The notes under the pieces: generated by a model
Database searches by the model: none
Seen by the model: the letters and a program-made list of their open reading frames with translations, nothing else
Told to the model about the DNA's origin: nothing
DNA from: an uncultured Oscillospiraceae bacterium
Lineage (GTDB): Bacteria; Bacillota_A; Clostridia; Oscillospirales; Oscillospiraceae
DNA: 6,930 nt
Direction: 5' to 3'
NCBI GenBank assembly: GCA_900769845.1
Contig: CAAGIF010000129.1
Location: 1 to 6,930, forward strand
Shown here: positions 1-6,376 of the stretch, one piece after another
How the letters are laid out: each line of letters starts with the position of its first letter
How positions within the stretch are numbered: position 1 is the stretch's first letter
Position numbers and translations under genes: made by a program

Positions 1-373
1 AGTCAAGCGACTTCTGCAAAACGATTTCCATGATACCATGGCAAAATACCAGATCATCAAATCTGCCCGGCTGTATCGGCAGGAGCTGGCCATCGCCCCC
101 CCCAACTCCCCCACCTCCCGGGTTCTGGCAGCCCAGGCAGCGGATGAACTGCTGAACATTTCCGGCATTACCGCCTCCTTTGTCCTTTATCCGGACGGGG
201 ATACCGTGATTGTATCTGCCCGCAGTATCGGCAGCGCCAATGTGCAGGTGATCCTGGAGGCATTGGGCGGCGGCGGCAATGCAGCCACCGCAGGTGCTCA
301 AATCAGCGACGCCACCGTGAAAGATGTACTGGACCGGCTGGTGGCCGCAATCGACAAATTCTACGAATCCTAA
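1..373 (+). CDS. gdpP: GdpP/YybT-type cyclic-di-AMP phosphodiesterase, C-terminal part (5' end outside window)
   Basis: The frame is open from base 2 with no stop upstream, so this is the last ~123 codons of a longer gene; the ATG at 38 is internal. The visible part is the end of a DHHA1 domain: an 'AAQAADELLNISGITASFVL' stretch, then 'VSARSIGSANVQVILEALGGGG', then a helix ending in 'KFYES'. This is the usual C-terminus of GdpP, a membrane-anchored DHH-DHHA1 phosphodiesterase that hydrolyses c-di-AMP to pApA. The membrane, PAS, degenerate GGDEF and DHH parts would lie upstream and cannot be seen. The assignment is supported by context, because rplI and dnaB follow as they do behind yybT in Bacillus. 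The glycine motif reads GGGGN (266-280) where family members typically have GGGGH. An eight-C run lies at 96-103 within an Ala-Pro-Pro-Asn segment. A soluble NrnA-type DHH enzyme is the main alternative but fits the neighbours less well. Confidence 0.87.
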   Translation, partial: VKRLLQNDFHDTMAKYQIIKSARLYRQELAIAPPNSPTSRVLAAQAADELLNISGITASFVLYPDGDTVIVSARSIGSANVQVILEALGGGGNAATAGAQISDATVKDVLDRLVAAIDKFYES

Positions 374-378
374 TATGT

Positions 379-384
379 AAGGAG
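379..384 (+). promoter_or_regulatory. Ribosome binding site of rplI
   Basis: AAGGAG lies 8 nt before the ATG at 393, inside the 19-nt gap after the gdpP stop codon. It fixes the start of L9, whose N-terminus MKVILLQDV is the standard one for the family. Confidence 0.85.
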
Positions 385-392
385 ATATCATT

Positions 393-839
393 ATGAAAGT
401 TATTCTGTTGCAGGATGTAAAAGGCAAAGGCAAGAAGGGACAGATGCTGGAGGTTTCCGACGGCTACGCGCGGAATTTCATGCTGCCCAAGAAGCTGGCT
501 ATCGAGGCTACTGCCGACGCTATCAATACCATGAAAATGAACGACAAGGCAACCCAGGAGCGGATTGCCCGGGAAAAGGCAGAAGCTCTGGAGATTTCCA
601 AGAAGCTGCGGGCCATGACCCTGACTGTCACCGCCAAGGGCGGCGGCGCAGGCCGTCTCTTCGGTTCCGTCACCAACCAGGAAATCGCTGACGCTCTGGC
701 AAAGAACGCAGGCATCAAGCTGGACAAGAGAAAAATCGTCATCGCCGAACCCATCAAGAATGTGGGCACTTACACCGTGACCTGCAAGCTGGGTTACGAG
801 ATCAATGCTCCCCTCTCCGTCAAGATTGAGGAGCTGTAA
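393..839 (+). CDS. rplI: 50S ribosomal protein L9
   Basis: The 148-residue product has the normal length and architecture of bacterial L9, a protein that binds 23S rRNA near the base of the L1 stalk and helps maintain reading frame. The N-terminal rRNA-binding domain (about 1-50) carries the L9 signature, [16 protein letters not shown] followed by the [12 protein letters not shown] segment (residues 21-32). A charged connecting helix (about 45-72) follows, then the C-terminal domain with the conserved GRLFGSVT (87-94) and '[21 protein letters not shown]' region. Near the end, 'CKLGYEI' has Gly where many L9 proteins have 'LH', a small variation. It starts 19 nt after gdpP and ends 6 nt before the Nudix gene, so it is inside the operon. 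The gdpP-rplI-dnaB order is classic for Firmicutes. Confidence 0.98.
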   Translation: MKVILLQDVKGKGKKGQMLEVSDGYARNFMLPKKLAIEATADAINTMKMNDKATQERIAREKAEALEISKKLRAMTLTVTAKGGGAGRLFGSVTNQEIADALAKNAGIKLDKRKIVIAEPIKNVGTYTVTCKLGYEINAPLSVKIEEL

Positions 840-845
840 TTCCCT

Positions 846-1265
846 ATGGAATTTGAAATATCCTGCGGCGGTGTGGTATTTATCCGGCAGGATAACGGTA
901 TCCGCTATTTGATCATCCGCCATCTGGGCGGTCACTGCGGATTCCCAAAAGGCCACATGGAGCCCGGCGAAAGCGAACGGGAAACCGCCCTTCGCGAGAT
1001 CCGTGAAGAAACAGGGCTCGATGTTTCCCTGATTGGCGATTTTCGCAGGGAAGAATTTTATTCGCTTCCAAATAAGCCGGATGTGCAGAAGAAAGTGATA
1101 TATTTTTTGGCTGAATTTATCGGTCAACAGATTGTGATCCAGCCAGAAGAAATCTCCGCCTGTTATCTGCTCCCTTATGAAGAAGCCTTGGAACATCTCC
1201 CCTTCCCGGAAGCAAAACGAATTTTATCCCAGGCCCATGATTTTCTAAAAGAAATGGGTCTATAG
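846..1265 (+). CDS. Nudix hydrolase, probable diadenosine tetraphosphate (Ap4A) hydrolase type
   Basis: This 139-residue protein has a perfect Nudix box at residues 36-58: Gly36, Glu42, then Arg50-Glu51, Glu54-Glu55, Gly57 and Leu58, matching G-x5-E-x7-R-E-U-x-E-E-x-G-U. The glutamates bind the Mg2+/Mn2+ that drives hydrolysis of a nucleoside diphosphate linked to another group. The GFPKGHMEPGE approach to the box, the later 'KKVIYFLAEF' strand, and a C-terminus of the 'LPYEEALEHLPFPEAKRILSQAHDFL' type resemble asymmetric Ap4A hydrolases (NUDT2-like) more than MutT. Substrate specificity is nevertheless an inference. The start is 6 nt after the rplI stop. The only Shine-Dalgarno-like sequence is GAGGAG at 828-833, inside the last rplI codons and 12 nt from the ATG, so translation is probably coupled to rplI. 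B. subtilis has no Nudix gene between rplI and dnaC. General nucleotide pyrophosphatase activity is the alternative. Confidence 0.9.
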   Translation: MEFEISCGGVVFIRQDNGIRYLIIRHLGGHCGFPKGHMEPGESERETALREIREETGLDVSLIGDFRREEFYSLPNKPDVQKKVIYFLAEFIGQQIVIQPEEISACYLLPYEEALEHLPFPEAKRILSQAHDFLKEMGL

Positions 1266-1281
1266 CATTTACAACAGAGAG

Positions 1282-1290
1282 AAAGGAGGA
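1282..1290 (+). promoter_or_regulatory. Strong ribosome binding site of dnaB
   Basis: AAAGGAGGA, close to a full Shine-Dalgarno match, ends 7 nt before the ATG at 1298. It sits in the 32-nt gap after the Nudix gene, the longest gap within the operon. I see no convincing -35/-10 pair in that gap. Confidence 0.85.
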
Positions 1291-1297
1291 TCCCCAC

Positions 1298-2635
1298 ATG
1301 GATGAAGAATTGCTGAATCGACAGCCGCCCCAGTCGCTGGAGGCAGAGCAGGCGGTTCTTGGCTCCATCCTCATCGACAGCCGCTGTACTGCGGATGTGG
1401 TGGGCATCGTCACACCGGAAGATTTCTTCCTGCAGCAGAACCGGGAGATCTTTGAGACCATTTACACCATGTTTATGTTCTCCCAGACCATCGACCCGGT
1501 TACTGTTCTGAACAAAATGAAGGAACTGGGTGTCCACCGGGACAACTCCAGAGATTATGTGCTGCAGTTGATGGAGATCACTCCCACTGCTGCCAATGCC
1601 CAGCGGTATGCCCATATCGTTCGGGAGAAGGCTATGCTGCGGGGTCTGGCCCAGGCAGCCACCGACATTTCTGAAACTGTCCATTCCGAAGTTGGCACCG
1701 CTGCAGAAATGCTGGAATCCGCTGAAAAGAAAATCTATGCCCTTCGTAAGGGTGAGCGGAACGATTCTCTGGAGCATATCGGAACCGTTCTACACAAGGT
1801 TTTTGACCGACTGACGGAGCTGAGCCAGTCCGATTCTCTGATCCCCGGTCTTTCCACAGGCCTGCGGGATCTGGATATGAAGATCAACGGCTTAAACAAG
1901 TCCGACCTGCTTCTTGTCGCTGCCCGTCCCGCCATGGGTAAATCCGCATTTGCTTTGAACATCGCGGTAAATGTGGCAAAGAAATACAAGAAGACTGTGG
2001 CTGTTTTTAACCTGGAAATGTCCCGGGAGCAGTTGGCAATCCGTCTTCTGGCAAGCGAAAGCTTCATTGATATGCAGAAGCTCGCTACCGGTAAGCTCTC
2101 CGAAGAAGAGTGGGGCAAGCTGTGCATGGCCTCCACCGCTCTGAGCCAGACGGATATCCGCATCGATGACAATCCCTCCGTCACCGTCGCAGACATCAAC
2201 GCGAAATGCCGCAGGTTGGATAATCTGGGACTGATCGTCATCGACTACCTGCAGCTGATGCAGGGATCCGGTTATGGAAAGAACAGCGAAAACCGGGTCA
2301 CCGTAGTCGGCGAGATCTCCCGCAGCCTTAAAATCATGGCAAAGGAACTGAATGTTCCCGTTGTCTGCCTGTCCCAGCTTTCCCGCGCTGTGGAAAGCCG
2401 TACCGACAAGCGCCCCATCCTTTCCGATCTCCGGGAATCCGGCGCTATCGAGCAGGACGCAGACTCCGTTATGTTCCTGTACCGGGACGAATATTACCAT
2501 GAAAATACTGAGGACAAGGGTCTTGCGGAATGTATCGTGGCAAAGAACCGTCACGGCGAAACCGGCACTGTGAAATTGCAGTGGTTCGGTCAGTATCAGA
2601 CCTTTGCAGACCGGGAGTGGAAACATGCTGAATAA
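1298..2635 (+). CDS. dnaB: Replicative DNA helicase DnaB (DnaC in Bacillus nomenclature)
   Basis: The 445-residue product has the usual length for the hexameric 5'-3' helicase that unwinds DNA at the replication fork. The N-terminal domain begins with the family pattern 'PQSLEAEQAVLGSILID' (about 10-27) and includes 'DFFLQQNREIFETI'. A linker leads to the RecA-like ATPase domain, entered through 'STGLRDLDMKINGL'. Walker A is ARPAMGKS at 209-216 (Lys215). Walker B is LIVIDYLQLM at 312-321 (Asp316), the DnaB-specific form. The 'SDLRESGAIEQDAD' motif is at 375-389, and a late 'VAKNRHGETG' segment supplies the likely trans-acting Lys416 and Arg418 finger. No intein or insertion interrupts it. The last 11 nt overlap tilS, so the two are probably translationally coupled. 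Confidence 0.98.
   Translation: MDEELLNRQPPQSLEAEQAVLGSILIDSRCTADVVGIVTPEDFFLQQNREIFETIYTMFMFSQTIDPVTVLNKMKELGVHRDNSRDYVLQLMEITPTAANAQRYAHIVREKAMLRGLAQAATDISETVHSEVGTAAEMLESAEKKIYALRKGERNDSLEHIGTVLHKVFDRLTELSQSDSLIPGLSTGLRDLDMKINGLNKSDLLLVAARPAMGKSAFALNIAVNVAKKYKKTVAVFNLEMSREQLAIRLLASESFIDMQKLATGKLSEEEWGKLCMASTALSQTDIRIDDNPSVTVADINAKCRRLDNLGLIVIDYLQLMQGSGYGKNSENRVTVVGEISRSLKIMAKELNVPVVCLSQLSRAVESRTDKRPILSDLRESGAIEQDADSVMFLYRDEYYHENTEDKGLAECIVAKNRHGETGTVKLQWFGQYQTFADREWKHAE
2613..2617 (+). promoter_or_regulatory. Ribosome binding site that decides the tilS start
   Basis: GGGAG inside the last codons of dnaB lies 7 nt before the ATG at 2625. This favours ATG 2625 over the in-frame TTG at 2604, which has no comparable site and would add only seven non-conserved residues. 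Confidence 0.65.
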
Positions 2636-3851
2636 GCTTCGCAGCTTTTGTAAAACCCACAAACTGATCACACCGGGAGACCGGATCACTTGCGCTGTTT
2701 CCGGCGGCGCGGACTCCATGGCGCTGCTATGGGCGCTGTACCTTTTGAAGGAGGAATGGTCGCTGGAACTTTCTGCGGCCCATTTCAACCATCATCTTCG
2801 GGGGGAGGAATCCCAGCGGGACGAGGCCTTCGTCCGGGAGTTTTGCGCAGATTATCAAATCCCTTTCTGCTGCGCCGGCGGTGAGATCGTCCCCGGTAAA
2901 AAAGGATTGGAAGCTGCCGCCCGGGACGCCCGGTATCGTTTCTTTCAAACCCTGCCCGGCAAGATCGCCACTGCCCATACTGCCGATGACAATGCAGAAA
3001 CCCTGCTGATGCATCTGGTTCGAGGCACCGGGCTGAAGGGACTTGGCGGAATTTCCCCTGTAAATGGTAATATCATCCGCCCCCTTCTGAATGTGACCCG
3101 GGAGGAAGTGAATGCCTTTCTCCAGGAATACCACATTCCCCATGTGGAGGACAGCTCCAACGAAAGCGATACATTTCTGCGCAATCGGCTGCGGCATCAT
3201 GTGATGCCCCTACTGAAGGCGGAAAATCCCCGGTTATCCGAAAATCTTTCTGCTATGGCGCTGCGGCTTCGTCAGGATGAGACCGCTCTGAATGAATTGT
3301 CCCATTTCCCGGAAGCTAATGCCGTTCCCGCTCTGCGAGCCATGTCCCCCGCCCTTCGGGCCCGGGCATTGGACCGGTTTTTGAAAGAGCAGGGCGTGAA
3401 AGAACCGGAGGCTGTTCACATTGCCCAGGCAGAAGCCTTGGTCTTCTCAAGCAATCCTTCTGCTGCAGCCAATTTTCCCGGAGGCATCCTGATCCGGCGG
3501 AATTATGACCGGCTGGAAACCGGACATGCTCCGGATATCATCCCATACACCATGGAATCCATCCCCGCAGCGGCGATTGTGAACACTCCCTATGTTTTCA
3601 CCGTTCATCCGGTGGGACAGATTCGGATCCGCAGCCGCCGGGAAGGCGACGCTATCCGCCTGCCCGGGGGAACGAAATCCGTTAAAAAACTCTTCATTGA
3701 CCGCAAAATCCCCGCCCCCCAGCGACACAATATTCCCATCCTTTGCGATGATGCGGGTATTCTGGGAATCGTTGGGATCGGCGTAAATCTGGACAGGGCC
3801 GCAGACACCCTACCTGCCCAGCAAATTATTTTTCACACTTCAGAAACATAA
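2625..3851 (+). CDS. tilS: tRNA(Ile)-lysidine synthetase TilS
   Basis: This 408-residue PP-loop ATPase attaches lysine to C34 of the AUA-reading tRNA-Ile, changing both its codon and its charging identity. The start at ATG 2625 is chosen from the GGGAG site and from the N-terminus MLNKLRSFCK. The ATP-binding PP-loop SGGADS is at residues 26-31, followed by 'AHFNHHLRGEES' (52-63), 'TAHTADDNAET' (116-126), 'RGTGLKGLGGI' (133-143), 'IRPLL' (151-155) and 'EDSSN...RNRLRHHVMPLL' (175-197). The C-terminal TilS domain is recognisable at about 332-372, with 'RSRREGDAIRLPGG', 'KKLFIDRKIP' and 'RHNIPIL'. So both the catalytic and the tRNA-binding regions are present, although the protein is a little shorter than many homologues. 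It overlaps dnaB by 11 nt and lies 17 nt before hpt. tilS-hpt-ftsH is a conserved Firmicutes trio. Confidence 0.96.
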   Translation: MLNKLRSFCKTHKLITPGDRITCAVSGGADSMALLWALYLLKEEWSLELSAAHFNHHLRGEESQRDEAFVREFCADYQIPFCCAGGEIVPGKKGLEAAARDARYRFFQTLPGKIATAHTADDNAETLLMHLVRGTGLKGLGGISPVNGNIIRPLLNVTREEVNAFLQEYHIPHVEDSSNESDTFLRNRLRHHVMPLLKAENPRLSENLSAMALRLRQDETALNELSHFPEANAVPALRAMSPALRARALDRFLKEQGVKEPEAVHIAQAEALVFSSNPSAAANFPGGILIRRNYDRLETGHAPDIIPYTMESIPAAAIVNTPYVFTVHPVGQIRIRSRREGDAIRLPGGTKSVKKLFIDRKIPAPQRHNIPILCDDAGILGIVGIGVNLDRAADTLPAQQIIFHTSET

Positions 3852-3868
3852 AAAATGGAGGTTACGGT

Positions 3869-4408
3869 ATGCTTCACGATATCAGCGAGATCCTGCTAAC
3901 AGAGGAACAGATTCAGCGCCGTGTAAAGGAGCTGGCAGCGCAGCTTTCCAAGGACTATGCCGGAAAAGACCCGATATTTGTGGGTGTTCTTAAAGGTGTT
4001 GTGGTCTTCTACGCAGACTTCATCAAGAATTTCACCGAACATTGCCAGCTTGATTTCATGTGGATCTCCTCCTATGAGGGTACCGCATCTACAGGTCAGA
4101 TGAATCTTAAGAAAGACATCGATTCTGATATAACCGGTCGGCATGTGGTAATTCTGGAAGATATTTATGACACCGGTAATTCTTTGAATTTTGTCTATCA
4201 CCATCTGCTCGATAAAAATCCGGCGTCTGTGAAGATCTGCACCCTTCTGGACAAACCGGAACGCCGCAAGGAGGGAATCACCCTCCAGCCCGATTATGTT
4301 GGCTTTGTCATCCCCAATAAATTTGTAGTAGGTTACGGACTGGATTTCAACGAGCATTATCGCAACCTTCCCTTTGTGGGCGTTCTGAAGCCCGAAGCAT
4401 ACGAATAA
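3869..4408 (+). CDS. hpt: Hypoxanthine (guanine) phosphoribosyltransferase
   Basis: This 179-residue type I phosphoribosyltransferase converts hypoxanthine or guanine plus PRPP into IMP or GMP in purine salvage. Family landmarks appear in order: the '[14 protein letters not shown]' loop (38-51), the flexible active-site loop '[12 protein letters not shown]' (67-78), the PRPP-binding motif '[14 protein letters not shown]' (93-106) with acidic Glu97-Asp98 and the likely catalytic base Asp101, 'LLDKPERRK' (126-134), and the base-binding C-terminus '[36 protein letters not shown]'. Length is normal. GGAGG at 3857-3861 is 7 nt before the ATG and fixes the start. It sits between tilS and ftsH, as hprT does in Bacillus, where a TilS-HprT complex has been reported to influence ftsH transcription. 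Whether that applies here is unknown. Confidence 0.97.
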   Translation: MLHDISEILLTEEQIQRRVKELAAQLSKDYAGKDPIFVGVLKGVVVFYADFIKNFTEHCQLDFMWISSYEGTASTGQMNLKKDIDSDITGRHVVILEDIYDTGNSLNFVYHHLLDKNPASVKICTLLDKPERRKEGITLQPDYVGFVIPNKFVVGYGLDFNEHYRNLPFVGVLKPEAYE

Positions 4409-4409
4409 C

Positions 4410-4415
4410 AAGGAG
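4410..4415 (+). promoter_or_regulatory. Ribosome binding site that supports a TTG start for ftsH
   Basis: AAGGAG begins 2 nt after the hpt stop codon and lies 9 nt before TTG 4425. No ATG occurs in frame until residue 42, which is beyond the first membrane helix, so the TTG is the only start giving a complete FtsH. Confidence 0.85.
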
Positions 4416-4424
4416 CTATCACCA

Positions 4425-6311
4425 TTGAATACAAAAAAGCATTTACCTCTGATCGTATACCTTCTCATTCTGTCCCTTGCGTTGTCCTTCCTGTTTAATC
4501 TGTTTACCAAGACCGGCAATTCCATTCCCTATTCCGCCGTGGTGGAGATGTTTAACCAGGAACAGGTAAAAAGCTTCGTAACGGACGGCAATGAGATCAC
4601 TCTGAATCTTTACGCCCCCTATAAGGGAAAGACCCAGATAACTACAGAATTTTCCGACGCAGACCGATTCCGGGAGGAACTGGGCGAACTGATCCATCAG
4701 CAGCACGAAGCGGGCATACTGGAAAGCTATGATTTTGTTCAGCCTCACAGCATCAGTTTCTATGATCTGATCCTGCCGCTGCTGATCGTCGGTGTCATTC
4801 TTCTTCTGCTGTGGGGAATGCTGATGGGACGGATGAACAGCAACAATCCTCTGCAGAATTTTGGCAAAGCCCGTACTGTTCTGGGCTTGCCCGATGATAA
4901 GAAGGTTACCTTCGACGATGTGGCAGGCGCAGATGAAGAAAAAGCCGAACTCCAGGAAGTTGTGGATTTCCTCCGGGATCCCGCCAAATTTACCCAGATC
5001 GGCGCCAGAATTCCTCACGGCATTTTGCTGGTCGGCCCTCCCGGCACCGGAAAAACGCTACTGGCCCGGGCAGTTGCCGGCGAGGCGGATGTACAGTTTT
5101 TGTCCATCTCCGGTTCTGATTTTGTGGAAATGTATGTAGGCGTTGGCGCAAGCCGCGTCCGGGATCTGTTTGACCAGGCCAAAAAGATCGCCCCCGCTAT
5201 CATTTTCATCGACGAAATCGATGCCGTTGGCCGCAAGCGCGGCAGCGGACTGGGCGGCGGACACGACGAAAAAGAGCAGACCCTGAATCAGCTTCTGGTG
5301 GAAATGGACGGCTTCAGCAAAAACCAGGGTGTGATCGTCCTGGCGGCCACCAACCGCCCCGATATCCTGGATCCCGCTCTACTGCGTCCCGGCCGCTTTG
5401 ACCGCCAGATCCATGTAGGACGCCCCGATGTAAAGGGCCGAGAGGATATTCTGAAAGTCCATGCAAAGGGCAAGCGGCTGGATGACTCCGTCAACCTAAA
5501 AACCGTTGCCCGCGCCACCTCCGGTTTCACCGGCGCAGATCTGAGCAACCTGCTGAACGAAGCTGCCATCATGGCCGCCCGGCATAACCGCCCTGTTATT
5601 AGCATGGAAGATGTAAACGAGGCTATGATGAAAATCATGGCAGGCCCCGAAAAGAAGAGTCGCGTCCGGAACCGGAAGGATCTGAAAGAGACCGCTATCC
5701 ACGAGGCCGGCCATGCCATTGCTATGTACCGCCTGCCCACCCAGGACAGTGTCCGCCATATCACGATCATTCCAAGAGGCAACTCTCTGGGAGCCACCTG
5801 GTACCTGCCCAAGGATGATTCCTCCAACCTGACACGGAATCAGATGTATGAGGAAATCGTCAGTCTGCTGGGCGGACGAGTTGCTGAGGCTCTGTTTGTG
5901 GGCGATATTTCCGTTGGCGCTTCCAATGATATTGATCGGGCAACCAAACTTGCCCGGGATATGGTAGCCCGGTACGGCATGTGCGAGAAGCTGGGTACCG
6001 TCAGCTATCTGGACGGCGGAGAGGTATTTATCGGTCGGGATTATCAGACCACCAAGAGCTACTCCGAGGCTGTGGCAGCAACTATCGACGAAGAAGTAAA
6101 GAAGCTCATCGACAAGGCATATGACCACTGCCGCCAGATTCTGGAGAAGGATGCTGACAAGCTCCATGAGGTTGTAGCTTATCTGCTGGAGCACGAGAGC
6201 ATGACCGGCGCCCAGTTTGCCGCCTGTATGGAAGGTCAGGAGATCCTTGAAGGCGAGCGCACTTCCCTCTTTGAAGGCTTCCAGGAAGAAGCGGAGTCTA
6301 AGGGCGAATAA
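4425..6311 (+). CDS. ftsH: ATP-dependent zinc metalloprotease FtsH
   Basis: This 628-residue membrane-bound AAA+ protease degrades misassembled membrane proteins and selected regulators from the cytoplasmic side. Start is TTG 4425. The N-terminus is a short basic leader (NTKKH), then TM1 (about 8-27), an extracytoplasmic domain (about 28-110) and TM2 (about 112-134). The AAA module begins with '[16 protein letters not shown]' (161-176). Walker A is GPPGTGKT (204-211). The pore loop is 'FVEMYVG' with aromatic Tyr237. Walker B is IIFIDEID (259-266). The second region of homology '[19 protein letters not shown]' (309-327) includes arginine fingers Arg321 and Arg324. The protease domain has HEAGH (426-430, catalytic Glu427) and the likely third zinc ligand Asp502 in '[10 protein letters not shown]'. 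No key residue is missing. It is the last gene of the operon, 16 nt before a terminator hairpin. Confidence 0.98.
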   Translation: MNTKKHLPLIVYLLILSLALSFLFNLFTKTGNSIPYSAVVEMFNQEQVKSFVTDGNEITLNLYAPYKGKTQITTEFSDADRFREELGELIHQQHEAGILESYDFVQPHSISFYDLILPLLIVGVILLLLWGMLMGRMNSNNPLQNFGKARTVLGLPDDKKVTFDDVAGADEEKAELQEVVDFLRDPAKFTQIGARIPHGILLVGPPGTGKTLLARAVAGEADVQFLSISGSDFVEMYVGVGASRVRDLFDQAKKIAPAIIFIDEIDAVGRKRGSGLGGGHDEKEQTLNQLLVEMDGFSKNQGVIVLAATNRPDILDPALLRPGRFDRQIHVGRPDVKGREDILKVHAKGKRLDDSVNLKTVARATSGFTGADLSNLLNEAAIMAARHNRPVISMEDVNEAMMKIMAGPEKKSRVRNRKDLKETAIHEAGHAIAMYRLPTQDSVRHITIIPRGNSLGATWYLPKDDSSNLTRNQMYEEIVSLLGGRVAEALFVGDISVGASNDIDRATKLARDMVARYGMCEKLGTVSYLDGGEVFIGRDYQTTKSYSEAVAATIDEEVKKLIDKAYDHCRQILEKDADKLHEVVAYLLEHESMTGAQFAACMEGQEILEGERTSLFEGFQEEAESKGE

Positions 6312-6327
6312 CCCCATAACGAAACAA

Positions 6328-6362
6328 AACCGGTGACCGCAGGCGCGGTCACCGGTTATTTG
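6328..6362. terminator. Probable bidirectional intrinsic terminator between ftsH and the convergent pstS-like gene
   Basis: A perfect 13-bp inverted repeat has arms at 6328-6340 (AACCGGTGACCGC) and 6345-6357 (GCGGTCACCGGTT) around a 4-nt AGGC loop. Read on the plus strand, the stem ends in TT and continues ATTTG, a modest U-tract after ftsH. Read on the minus strand it is followed by TTTTGTTTC, a better U-tract, downstream of the pstS-like stop at 6377. It fills most of the 65-nt gap between two convergent genes, so it probably ends both transcripts. Confidence 0.85.
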
Positions 6363-6376
6363 CGTTGATTGTCAGT

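Noticed and set aside
303..1196. 297-residue open frame on the minus strand across rplI and the Nudix gene
   Set aside because: It lies antisense to two well-supported genes, has no recognisable domain and reads as low-quality sequence. It is explained by the codon bias of the sense genes.
1266..1297. Possible promoter for dnaB in the 32-nt gap
   Set aside because: There is a TATAGC-like string at the Nudix stop, but no well-spaced -35 box. The gap is mostly occupied by the ribosome binding site.
2604..2624. Earlier TTG start for tilS
   Set aside because: It adds seven non-conserved residues and lacks a good ribosome binding site, whereas ATG 2625 has GGGAG 7 nt upstream and gives a typical TilS N-terminus.
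1892..2788. 298-residue open frame on the minus strand across dnaB and the tilS start
   Set aside because: It is antisense to the conserved DnaB ATPase domain, shows no family motif, and has no plausible ribosome binding site or context.
5496..6317. 273-residue open frame on the minus strand within ftsH
   Set aside because: It runs antisense to the FtsH protease domain and would begin upstream of the terminator-bounded end of ftsH. No motif supports it.
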